DNA from: Eutreptiella sp. 'Long Island Sound 2002'
Taxonomy: Eukaryota > Euglenozoa > Euglenophyceae > Eutreptiales > Eutreptiaceae
Length of the DNA stretch: 64,000 nucleotides
Direction of reading: 5' to 3'
NCBI GenBank assembly: GCA_964036045.1
Contig: OZ038381.1
Location: 153,716,352 to 153,780,351, forward strand
Shown: one piece after another, positions 1 through 7,784 of the stretch
Layout of the letters: each line of letters starts with the position of its first letter
Numbering within the stretch: the stretch's first letter is position 1
Notes under the pieces: model-generated
Told to the model about the DNA's origin: nothing
Database searches by the model: none
What the model saw: only the letters and a program-made list of their open reading frames with translations
Translations under genes and position numbers: made by a program

Positions 1-3
1 TTC

Positions 4-16
4 TGGTAGCAAGAGG
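4..16 (+). other. Putative primer-binding site of element 1
   Basis: The first bases read TGGTAGCAAGAGG, which is the tRNA-iMet-type primer site seen at 4874 in element 2 with one extra A. It lies about 90 bp upstream of the first gag codon, where an LTR retrotransposon primer site belongs. The 5' LTR would lie just left of the window, so the LTR/primer-site junction cannot be verified. Confidence 0.4.
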
Positions 17-105
17 CAGACAGTCTCTGCGTACCGGCAGCAAACCCGTGCCGTACATCCAGTGCGCCGAGATCTGTCATATATAAGCAAGAAGGGCAAA
101 CGAAT

Positions 106-501
106 ATGGACACGAAGAAGGAGGACACCGACACGGGGACGGCGCCTGAGGCACCAGCAATGCCAGCACCTGGTGAACCTGGACCTGGACCTAGCGCTGT
201 ACCTTCGGTGCCCTTACATGGGCCAGTGGTCGTGGCGGATGACTCGCTGGAGGGACTTCAGTCGGCCTTCCGGGCCCTCTCAGTTGAGGAGGTGGACACC
301 AATCCTGTGAAGAGAAAGAGAGAGAGAGAGAAGGATGCTGGAGAAAGCATGGCAGACGAAAGAGTAGACCAGGGGCACAACCCGACGAGTGAGTCGACCT
401 TGAGGGCGCACCAAGCGCTTCTGGCCTCCAAGCATCACCCTCTCCTACAACCACCACACTCCCAACTCCAGACCCAGCCGCTGCAACATCCACACCCATA
501 A
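106..501 (+). pseudogene. Gag N-terminal piece of element 1 (out of frame with main gag)
   Basis: This 131-codon frame starts at the first ATG after the putative primer site and encodes a Pro/Ala-rich then charged segment with a KRKRERE basic patch. It stops at 499-501. The main gag frame is open from base 393 and continues the Pro/Thr-rich composition across the end of this ORF. The two were therefore probably one gag, separated by an indel somewhere between 393 and 501. A genuine small upstream ORF is the alternative. No domain is recognisable. The identification rests on position between the primer site and gag. Confidence 0.5.
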
Positions 502-512
502 CCGACCCGCCT

Positions 513-2594
513 ATGGCTGAGGGCACAGGCCTTACTGGTATGCCTACCTACCCTGCCTATGGTGTGAACCCACCTACCACTGCGTTTCCAGAGGCAACTA
601 CTACCAGTGAGCCGGTGGCCTCCAGTTCTGCGCCGCGATGGTATGCGGCTGACTATCACCATCCTCTACCCGCTACGGGAGCCTATGTGGATGTTCCTGG
701 GTATGCAACCTTGAGTGGGTTGAGGAGAGGACCTGAGTCATGCGGGAGCAGGAGTAGAGGATCGGGGAGATCCTCCAACAGGTCTCTGACACGATCGGAG
801 AAAAAAGAGGCTCTCCGAGGAGCCACCTCTGAACTTGTGGTCGATCTCACTCAAGAGATTCGGGCTAAACTAGAGCCCCTGATTCCGCCCCAAGCGTCAC
901 CTACCATGGTGGGAATGTCACCCCATCGAGTACAGGCTAACCACCTGGTGGCAGGGTTGACAAACACCCTGGGGAACCTGAGGAGCCGACCGATGCCGAC
1001 CCCTGCAGCGATACTCAGAAGCCCTTTCGTACCAAGGACTGCCCAGCCACCCTACAGCCACGTGGGGAATTCTACGAGAGCCGAGCTGGACCGACTGGGG
1101 CTGACAGCCCTGAGGGCAATGGTTGACGTGGAGCCCTATGGCTCCAGTGACCTAGGCGGAGACCCCTCCGATGATGAGCCGCCGTCGATGACTTCTGCTT
1201 CGCCCTCGGAGGACAACGACCCTGAGGACCCCGAGAACCCAAGTGGGCATAAGAAAAAGAAGAAGAGGAAGACCCGGCGCCCTGAGGGACGCAGGTCTCA
1301 GGACGCTAAGGCCATTGTCACCTCCAAGATCGTGGTGAGCTTGCCTGAGTCCACAGGCAAGGACCTCAGCGAGTTCGCTGAGAACTTTGGCCGGTTCCTC
1401 CGATTGACCGGCCAAATCCACGCTAGTGGACGGGTCAATTGCGATCTGCTCCTGCAGTGTTGCAAGACCAAGTACCTGGAGAAGCAGGTCAAGCAGATCG
1501 TGACTAAGTCCGCCACCTTTGCCGATGTGTTGGTTGCCTCGGAGAGGCAGTACCCGAACTATGAAACCGACCTCTCCATCAGGGCCGAGATCCAGAACCT
1601 GGCCGTGCTGCCCAACAACCCCAAACCTGGCAGGGTCTCTGAGCTATTGGCTGACCTGGATCACTGGGCTGGACGATTGACGCCCGGTTCCTACAGCAGC
1701 GACGACCTGCTTTTCTTTTTGGTGGCTAAGCTCCCTCGAGAGCTGTGGGACGGGTGCCGTTCAACGGCAAAGCGCAAGGCTAGAGCCCTCCACTACGGGG
1801 ATTTATGTGTGCTACTTCTGGAGCTGGCGCTGGAGAAAGAAAGCGACCAGCACCTGAACAACCACCGTCCTGGAGGGGGAGGCTCTGGAAGCCAAGGCAA
1901 AGGGTACCAAGGATCCAGACCTGGACAGGTGACTACCCCCAAACACGCCTGTATCATGGAAAACGTCAAGGAGCTCTTCTGGTGTGATGGCAGAGATGAG
2001 CAGGGCCTCCTGCAGCACGCCCCTGACTGCGAGCAGCGAGACTGCTTCGTAGTCCAAGGGAAGAAGCAGGAGACCAACACCGGCGCCAAAGCGAAGATGC
2101 CGGATCACTACAGGTGTACCATCACCTGTGCCTTCTGTGGGAAGAGGAAGCACTACGAGGATGAGTGCTACCACAAGCAGCGCCTGTCGGCGAAGCTGAA
2201 GGGTGAGGATCCTGGCAAACGCTCTGGCAAAGGTGGAGGCAAAGGCAACGGCAACCACTCCGGCAAGGGCAAGTCGAAAGGACGTGGAAAAAGGCAAGAC
2301 AAGAACCAAGGTGGACGAGGAGGAGGCGCTAACCGCCAGCCAGACAAGGACAACAAGAACCCGGACAAGAACGGAGGCAACCCCAACCCTAATCCAGGGG
2401 GGAACTCCGAGCCCTCTGGAGGGCAGTCTGGTCCCACCACACGCTCCCAGACGCAGGCCGAGCGAGAACAAGGGGCCAAGCGTGAGCATGAAGATGGTGA
2501 TGACGGCAACGCTAAGAAGAGAAGCCGTTTCATGAGGATCGCCCGCAAATTGCGGAACAAGGGGTTCGAGGTGACCTGTCCCGCAGAGTTCTGA
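513..2594 (+). CDS. gag: Gag-like nucleocapsid polyprotein of element 1
   Basis: This 693-residue protein is the structural polyprotein that would form the intracellular particle of the retrotransposon. The N-terminal third is low-complexity (Pro, Ser, Gly), and a KKKKKRKTRR patch near residue 247 could act as a nuclear or RNA-binding signal. A capsid-like region of mostly helical composition spans roughly residues 265-440. A Cys-rich stretch precedes a perfect CCHC zinc knuckle at about residues 538-551 (CAFCGKRKHYEDEC, spacing C-x2-C-x4-H-x4-C). The C-terminus is a Gly/Lys/Arg-rich tail, as expected for nucleocapsid. The ATG at 513 is the first in this frame, but the frame is open from 393. 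The gene ends at TGA followed by CGG, and a protease segment follows immediately. Confidence 0.8.
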   Translation: MAEGTGLTGMPTYPAYGVNPPTTAFPEATTTSEPVASSSAPRWYAADYHHPLPATGAYVDVPGYATLSGLRRGPESCGSRSRGSGRSSNRSLTRSEKKEALRGATSELVVDLTQEIRAKLEPLIPPQASPTMVGMSPHRVQANHLVAGLTNTLGNLRSRPMPTPAAILRSPFVPRTAQPPYSHVGNSTRAELDRLGLTALRAMVDVEPYGSSDLGGDPSDDEPPSMTSASPSEDNDPEDPENPSGHKKKKKRKTRRPEGRRSQDAKAIVTSKIVVSLPESTGKDLSEFAENFGRFLRLTGQIHASGRVNCDLLLQCCKTKYLEKQVKQIVTKSATFADVLVASERQYPNYETDLSIRAEIQNLAVLPNNPKPGRVSELLADLDHWAGRLTPGSYSSDDLLFFLVAKLPRELWDGCRSTAKRKARALHYGDLCVLLLELALEKESDQHLNNHRPGGGGSGSQGKGYQGSRPGQVTTPKHACIMENVKELFWCDGRDEQGLLQHAPDCEQRDCFVVQGKKQETNTGAKAKMPDHYRCTITCAFCGKRKHYEDECYHKQRLSAKLKGEDPGKRSGKGGGKGNGNHSGKGKSKGRGKRQDKNQGGRGGGANRQPDKDNKNPDKNGGNPNPNPGGNSEPSGGQSGPTTRSQTQAEREQGAKREHEDGDDGNAKKRSRFMRIARKLRNKGFEVTCPAEF

Positions 2595-2597
2595 CGG
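2592..2597 (+). promoter_or_regulatory. Leaky-stop context at end of element 1 gag (TGA CGG)
   Basis: The gag stop is TGA followed directly by CGG, the type II readthrough context known from several plant RNA viruses. Beyond it the gag frame stays open and encodes residues resembling the first beta-strand of a retropepsin (VFWVRIRLGG). The DTGA motif then follows in another frame. This suggests Gag-Pol was once made by stop readthrough, and that a later 1-bp indel near 2657 broke the frame. No downstream stem is as clear as the one in element 2. Confidence 0.45.
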
Positions 2598-2649
2598 GGA
2601 CGCTCCGGTGGGGCCCTGGACCTGGTGTTCTGGGTACGTATCCGACTAG

Positions 2650-3819
2650 GGGGACGTGAATACCCTGGGGGTATTGGATACTGGCGCCACCATATCTATA
2701 GTGGCCAAGAAAGTTTTACCTTGTGGGAGCCTGAAGAACACCATGACCACCGCAGCTATACGAATGGGGGATGGACATGTGGTGCACAGCTGCGAGGACT
2801 GTGAAGTGGAGGTACCTATGGGCTCCCGAACTATCGCCCATCGGTTCTATGTGATGGACACTGAGGCCTTCGACTTTGTATTGGGGACTGACATCTTCGA
2901 ACAGCACTCCCAGATACAATCCCTGACGCTGCAAGCGCCCTACCTCCTCTACGTGGACCACGACAGTGGCAGAGAGTCCGTACCACTGGAGCAGTTGGAG
3001 CACACCTCGAGCTACCTGAGGGTATCGAAGGAGGAGCCCTCGAACATGATGGTGGCCTCCATAACTGAGGACTATCAACCATTCGGGGAAGTCCTAGACC
3101 AAGGTCTGAAAGAGTTGGGTTACTCTAGAGAAGACCTGAGTGTGGAGTTGTTCGCCAGCGACAAGCAACATGTCCTGGACCTTTACTGCAGCAAGGCGAA
3201 GAACTGCAGCTACAAATTTTACTGGCCCTCTTTAGGGATGGCCTACGGGAACCCCAGGTTCAGTGAACTGGGGAAGGTCTTGACCAAGGTGGCCTTGGAA
3301 CGTTCCCGTATGGTCCTGTGTTCCCCCGATTGGGGAGCCCATGGGGGCAACGGGTACTGGCGAACCCTCCTGGACAGGCTGACTATCAGCTCTGTTCGGT
3401 TACCTGATGAGGCCATCTACGTGCCTCTGGGGCGTAAGACGCCTATCGGGAAACCCGGATGGGGGAGTATGCTCAGTGTGGTGGACGGAGGTCTTACCTC
3501 CATCCCCTCAGAAGACCTGGACTCGACTCTGGTCGAGGCTATACAACGAGAAAGCGATGGACTCGCCTTGGGTGACTTGAAGGATCGACTACGACCTCAA
3601 GATGCTATTGAGACTATACCCGGAGGAGATGAATACGTCGTGACTAACACCAACGCCACCAACTCTCCCTGCCATGTACCTGTTCCTGATGGAGTGTCTG
3701 AGTGTGGACTATCCGGGCTCCCTAGCTCTATCCACTCAGATGAGAAACTGAGCACGACGCCTTCTTCGTGCAGACCTGTGTGGAGGAAGTGGAGAACGCC
3801 GAGTACGTCGCCCCACTGA
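2650..3819 (+). pseudogene. Element 1 protease and methyltransferase-like domain
   Basis: The frame opens at 2650 after a TAG and has no early ATG, so it must be expressed as part of a polyprotein. A retropepsin-type aspartic protease starts at once with LGVLDTGATISIV (catalytic DTGA near 2680) and continues to a second strand around VLGTDIF. From about 3139 to 3420 there is a domain with ELFAS, then YGNPRFSEL, then a hydrophobic strand and CSPDWG. It parallels the NPPF domain of element 2 and the degenerate adenine-methyltransferase-like module known from DIRS and some gypsy elements. The invariant second Pro of NPP[FY] is Arg here. The frame shifts near 3745: element 3 has one more base in the matching stretch, and the last 25 codons are nonsense. 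Confidence 0.7.
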
Positions 3820-4341
3820 AACCCCTACTCTCCATGAGTGTGGAAGACCCCTTGGACGAAGAGCTGGATCCCCGATCCAGGCTAAGGGAGTATGTGGACT
3901 CCAAGAGGAGGTTGGTGGCGAAAAAGCTATGCTACGCTAAGCTCACCCGCAGCTCATGGCCACTGAAGCAAGGACGTATGGGAGATCTATCCCAATTGAA
4001 GGAGGACCTGGAACAGAAGATCACCACCTGGCACAGGGAGGTAGATCTTAAGATCATGAAGAGCGTGTGGGGTGCCCATGTGGGGACCCCAGAGGAGGAC
4101 GACCTCTCGGAGGAATGTGTATGTGAACCCCCCGAGCGTGCCTATGTTGCCATCGTCCACCGGAGAAGGTTGAACGAGACCTACTTTATGCCTACCAAAG
4201 GTTGAAGGATACTACCAAGGGCGAAGAGTCGGTGGAGGATCACCTCCCGACGTCTATTACTCAGGGGGCAAGCAACTTACACTGTGACGAGGAAATGGAG
4301 GACAAGATCAAGCTATTAGACCTGCGGGTGCAGACGCTTAT
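3768..4341 (+). pseudogene. Element 1 pol linker before RT, split by element 2
   Basis: This stretch continues pol after the 3745 frameshift. Its protein (acidic, coiled-coil-prone, with the phrase LRVQTLI at the end) aligns closely with element 3 at 21340-21930. A further frameshift near 4200 moves the reading into the frame starting at 4202. At 4341 the coding sequence is cut by the LTR of element 2. Removing element 2 with one copy of CTTAT makes the frame run without a break from the codons at 4337 into 15116 onward. Element 3 has the uninterrupted counterpart. No enzymatic motif is visible, and it probably acts as a spacer or tether upstream of RT. Confidence 0.75.
4337..4341 (+). repeat. 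Target-site duplication of element 2 (left copy)
   Basis: CTTAT lies directly before the left LTR and recurs at 15111-15115 directly after the right LTR. Five base pairs is the usual duplication length for Ty3/gypsy integrase. The element 3 homologue shows the corresponding unoccupied site. Confidence 0.95.
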
Positions 4342-4873
4342 TGTAAGTGCGGCTAGCCCCATCTGCTCAGATTTTCAGACATTCTGCCCAGATTGGCTAC
4401 ATTTTGGTCATTTTCTTTGCTTCGGCGGAATCGCCGCCTAGCAGCTCAGTCTCAGGATATTTCCTATATATTTCTGATATGCCGGATTTGATTCCGCGGT
4501 CCATTTCCCGTAAGTCCGCCGCGTTCCGCTATTTTAGCTGGAATCGCCATTTGCCGCTGACGCGCGCTCGCGGGCCAGATCGGCCAAACATTTTTACATA
4601 AATGGATTATTTAAATCTTTTCAGACAGTTTTGGACACTCAGATGTATTTAGAATAATTCGCATCAGTTTTCTTCATAGACTGGGATTTTCTGCCGGACC
4701 ACAATCAGCATGGACCTTGCTTCTGTTGTCGCTGCTCTCGCCTCCGTTGGTGTTCGAGTATCCGGTTCTACCCCCAATAACAACATCCAGGGAGACTCCT
4801 CGCGTGCCTGCCCCACTGGTCTTGCCTGCCCCGAGCCCTCCGGCACCCACAACGACCCAGGGCAGCACTTTCA
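4342..4873 (+). repeat. Left LTR of element 2
   Basis: The LTR begins TGTAAGTGCGG and ends GCAGCACTTTCA. It is 532 bp long and matches 14579-15110 with four substitutions. A TATATATTT-type motif near 4467 and an AT-rich stretch near 4600-4670 are candidate core promoter elements. The gag ATG at 4710 lies inside it, so the last 164 bp are coding. Confidence 0.95.
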
Positions 4874-7748
4874 TGGTAGCAGAGGCTACCTGAATGTTGT
4901 TCCTTTGGTGTCCCAACCACAGCTAGCTCCCCAGTACGGCCCCGTAGACTCCGCCACCTCCGGAGACGTAACGATTACGCTGCCGTGGTGCTGTGCGAAC
5001 GAGGCCTTGAGAGGAATGCCTTGCGCAAGCCCAAATTGCCCAAGAAGGGCACAAATCAGCAGCTGTGGAGGCCCAGATTACAATCAAGATCCCAGTCGAA
5101 ATTGGCCATCAAGCAGCTGGAATCTCCCAGCCTACGCTAATGGCAACGCTCCGGTGGAGCTTACGGACCTGGCAGGTACCAATACTCCCTACCAATGTCC
5201 ACATTTTGAGACCATCGACGCCGACATCGACGACATTGAGATGGGTGGTCCAGGTGAGGTACCTACCTACAATCGACCAGCCTCATGGGCACAATGGGAC
5301 AACCATTTGTCTTCAGAAGTGACCCGTAACCTTGAGGCGCTTGAGGCCCTGTGTCTATTAGCCACGTCTAAGCTGATAGGACAAGAAAGAATCGCCTCTG
5401 ATTTTTTATTCGAATATTTTTTCCTCCTTCAAGAAGAAATTAAGACCAGGATGTGGTGGTGTTCTCAAGAAGATGAATCTTTTGCCATTTTTGTGCAGAT
5501 CTGGGAGGCAAGCCCCTTCCCGAAGGAGAAGACCAAGGCACCTGTTGCCGGGCCCTCCGCCCCTCATCCCTCTGTTTCCATCCGCGACGATCTAGCCGCC
5601 GCGGTTGAGGAAGGAATTTTAGAGGCAGCTAGGCAGGCAAGCCTGGAAATTAGGACTGAAGGAGCTCCCCAAGTGGACCCCTGGTTGCGAACCACTGAGA
5701 TTAGCGGTCCGACAGCCTGCTCAGGCCCTTCAGGACACGGTATGTACTGTCCTGCCGACTGCTCTTGCAGATTACAGCGAGATACTGAGCTCCAATTGCT
5801 CAAAGATCAAATGCAACTCATCATTCAGACGCTGGGAATTAAAGATCTTTTCAAGACCCACATGAGGTCTGAGGGCGCATCATCGGTGGAACAAACAACA
5901 GAACCGTCGGAGGAGGCGACAGAAATTTTTTCGATTGCTCCTTCGGTGGACTCTAAGACCACCGACGCAAGGATCAGCAGGACTAAGCTAAAGGAAAGGG
6001 TTACAATCTCTCGATCTCAGAGTAGATCGGCGAAGGCTAGGACTGAGGCTCAGAATGCCAAACGAACTGCCTCCCGTACTACCCTTCCTGCTGTTGATTC
6101 CAATGCAATAGCCCAGATGTTGCTCGCCCAGACTCTCGCCGGAGCTGGTGTGGCTAATGATGCCGCCAAGGTGTCTGCCATTACGGCCGGTGTTGGGCTG
6201 GATTCACTTCTAAATCCCACTTCATTGCGACTTCGTCAGGTTGCCAAGCAACCGAAGTATAATGGAAACCCCAGACGTTGGCCTCAGTTCCAACGGGAAT
6301 TTAAATTGTGGGTTAAGACTCAAAAGCTCCAGGATGATCAGTTCCTGATGGCCCTCTTGGACTGCCTTGAGGGAGCGCCGGCCAACACTTGGCTCAGGAC
6401 CTGGAGTGATCGTGAGGATTCAAGTTCCCCCCTTACCTTTGATGAGGTGTGGGAACAGTTGGAGGTACGTGGATCCCGGCTGCCTGAGGACCATTACCAC
6501 CAGATGTTGAAGAATTTTCCTTCGTTCTCGCGATTAATCTTGCACGAAGTGCAGGACAAGAGACAGCGCTTCTGGAATCTTGTAGAAGAATCTGAACATT
6601 CAGGCGAAAAATTTTCTAGTGCCGAGCTGAAAAATCTGATTTTTGACAAGATCCCCTCAGAAACCGCCGCCACCCTTCGGAATAGACAGTCCGAAGAAAA
6701 GGTCAAGACCTGGTGGGCGGAAGTCGATGGCTTCGACGCCTCGGCCAACAGGTTTACGGTCAGGGAGGCACTTCAAAAGTGCTCCCCCACGTCGTTTACC
6801 AAGGTGAAATTCACTGAAAACACGTGGAAAATCAAGTTTAATGAACACGAGGATCGGGACTTGTTTGTCCAAGTCCTCAATAGGGGTGTAAGTTTCCACG
6901 GCCATCGCCTGAAGGCCAGGAACTGGGTGTTTTCGTTCACCCCGCAGGAACTGTGGGAAGAGGTTGAGAGGCTCGCTGACGCCGCCAATCAAAATTTCCA
7001 TGAGGGTCTTGGGGGAAACAGGAATACCCAGCAAAACACCCAAAATGGGGCCCAGAAGGGCAACAAAAAGGTGAATGACACCCGGAATGTTCAGGATCAT
7101 TGTGGCATCTGCCTTCTTTTAGGTTCTACGAACCGAGCTAAGACGCATTCTACTGGTAATCACCGATGGTCTGCTTACAATCACAAGGTGATTGGTGAAA
7201 ATGTCAGTAATTCGCAGAATTCAGACAGGAATGACAGACAGGTGCATGGTGCCAAGGGGGGAAAGGGTAATCCGACCCCCTCCGGTGGAAACAAAAATAC
7301 CGGAGGCCCTGGCGGGTCCCAAGGCAAAGGAAATCGGACTCCATCCGGTTCCGGTGGGCAGCCTAACGGTCAGATAAGTCCTAATGGCAACGCCGGAGGC
7401 GGAAATCGAAATCCAGGCCAAACCCCTCAATTTGGTACAAACAAAGGAAATGCTCCAGGATCACAGGGTAAGGGTAAGGGAAATCCTTCAGGAACCCCTT
7501 TCTCTGGTAAGGGCAGAGGGCGTGGCGACGGTGGTGGCCCATCATCATCTGGCGGCCGTGGCCGTGGACGCGGAAAGGGCAACCATCGTGTGGATCAGGT
7601 CTCAGGTGCAGATCAGGTGTCCGATGCGGATCGAGATTATGTCGAAAATGCCCTGAATCCAGCAGATGATCCGTTCCAAGATGAGTGGATCGACGAATCA
7701 GGCTGTGTTCACAATGTTAACGCAGCCGCTGGAGGTCAGAACGCCTAG
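4710..7748 (+). CDS. gag: Gag polyprotein of element 2
   Basis: This 1012-residue structural polyprotein starts at an ATG inside the LTR, and the frame runs through the primer-binding site without a stop. The first 54 residues are therefore LTR-encoded, as in Ty1 of yeast. A long variable N-terminal part with scattered Cys and acidic residues precedes a Retrotrans_gag-like capsid domain at about residues 500-640 (KYNGNPRRWPQFQREFKLWV and following). A degenerate zinc-finger-like HCGIC...H cluster lies near residue 795. A long Gly/Asn/Arg-rich tail with RGRGRG replaces a classical CCHC knuckle. It ends with TAG at 7746, followed by pol in the same frame. Confidence 0.9.
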   Translation: MDLASVVAALASVGVRVSGSTPNNNIQGDSSRACPTGLACPEPSGTHNDPGQHFHGSRGYLNVVPLVSQPQLAPQYGPVDSATSGDVTITLPWCCANEALRGMPCASPNCPRRAQISSCGGPDYNQDPSRNWPSSSWNLPAYANGNAPVELTDLAGTNTPYQCPHFETIDADIDDIEMGGPGEVPTYNRPASWAQWDNHLSSEVTRNLEALEALCLLATSKLIGQERIASDFLFEYFFLLQEEIKTRMWWCSQEDESFAIFVQIWEASPFPKEKTKAPVAGPSAPHPSVSIRDDLAAAVEEGILEAARQASLEIRTEGAPQVDPWLRTTEISGPTACSGPSGHGMYCPADCSCRLQRDTELQLLKDQMQLIIQTLGIKDLFKTHMRSEGASSVEQTTEPSEEATEIFSIAPSVDSKTTDARISRTKLKERVTISRSQSRSAKARTEAQNAKRTASRTTLPAVDSNAIAQMLLAQTLAGAGVANDAAKVSAITAGVGLDSLLNPTSLRLRQVAKQPKYNGNPRRWPQFQREFKLWVKTQKLQDDQFLMALLDCLEGAPANTWLRTWSDREDSSSPLTFDEVWEQLEVRGSRLPEDHYHQMLKNFPSFSRLILHEVQDKRQRFWNLVEESEHSGEKFSSAELKNLIFDKIPSETAATLRNRQSEEKVKTWWAEVDGFDASANRFTVREALQKCSPTSFTKVKFTENTWKIKFNEHEDRDLFVQVLNRGVSFHGHRLKARNWVFSFTPQELWEEVERLADAANQNFHEGLGGNRNTQQNTQNGAQKGNKKVNDTRNVQDHCGICLLLGSTNRAKTHSTGNHRWSAYNHKVIGENVSNSQNSDRNDRQVHGAKGGKGNPTPSGGNKNTGGPGGSQGKGNRTPSGSGGQPNGQISPNGNAGGGNRNPGQTPQFGTNKGNAPGSQGKGKGNPSGTPFSGKGRGRGDGGGPSSSGGRGRGRGKGNHRVDQVSGADQVSDADRDYVENALNPADDPFQDEWIDESGCVHNVNAAAGGQNA
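4874..4885 (+). other. Primer-binding site of element 2 (tRNA-iMet type)
   Basis: TGGTAGCAGAGG begins at the base after the LTR terminal CA. From memory of tRNA sequences it is complementary to the CCA-tailed 3' end of animal-type initiator methionine tRNA. Minus-strand DNA synthesis would start here. Confidence 0.85.
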
Positions 7749-7784
7749 GGGAGCCACGAAAATCGCCCCTCCCCAGGCGATTTC
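7746..7784 (+). promoter_or_regulatory. Gag TAG with downstream hairpin: readthrough signal
   Basis: Gag ends with TAG at 7746-7748, and the same frame is open from 7749 to 10619 without another stop. Eleven bases after the stop begins a perfect 8-bp stem, AAATCGCC (7760-7767) with GGCGATTT (7776-7783), around an 8-base loop. The loop contains CTCCCC (7769-7774), complementary to GGGGAG (7748-7753) at the stop itself, so a pseudoknot-like contact is possible. With only one base between the two 3' strands, the full six-pair contact looks sterically tight. The layout recalls the gammaretroviral gag-pol UAG readthrough element. Confidence 0.7.

Noticed and set aside
1812-2560. Minus-strand frames of 130-225 codons inside element 1 gag
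   Set aside because: They mirror the Gly/Lys-rich gag tail as Leu/Val/Pro-rich text. No independent motif is present and the plus strand has the zinc knuckle.
7748-7783. Full H-type pseudoknot with 6-bp and 8-bp stems after the element 2 TAG
   Set aside because: The complementarity is perfect, but only one base links the two 3' strands across a 6-bp stem, which is probably too short. I keep the hairpin and treat the extra pairing as partial.
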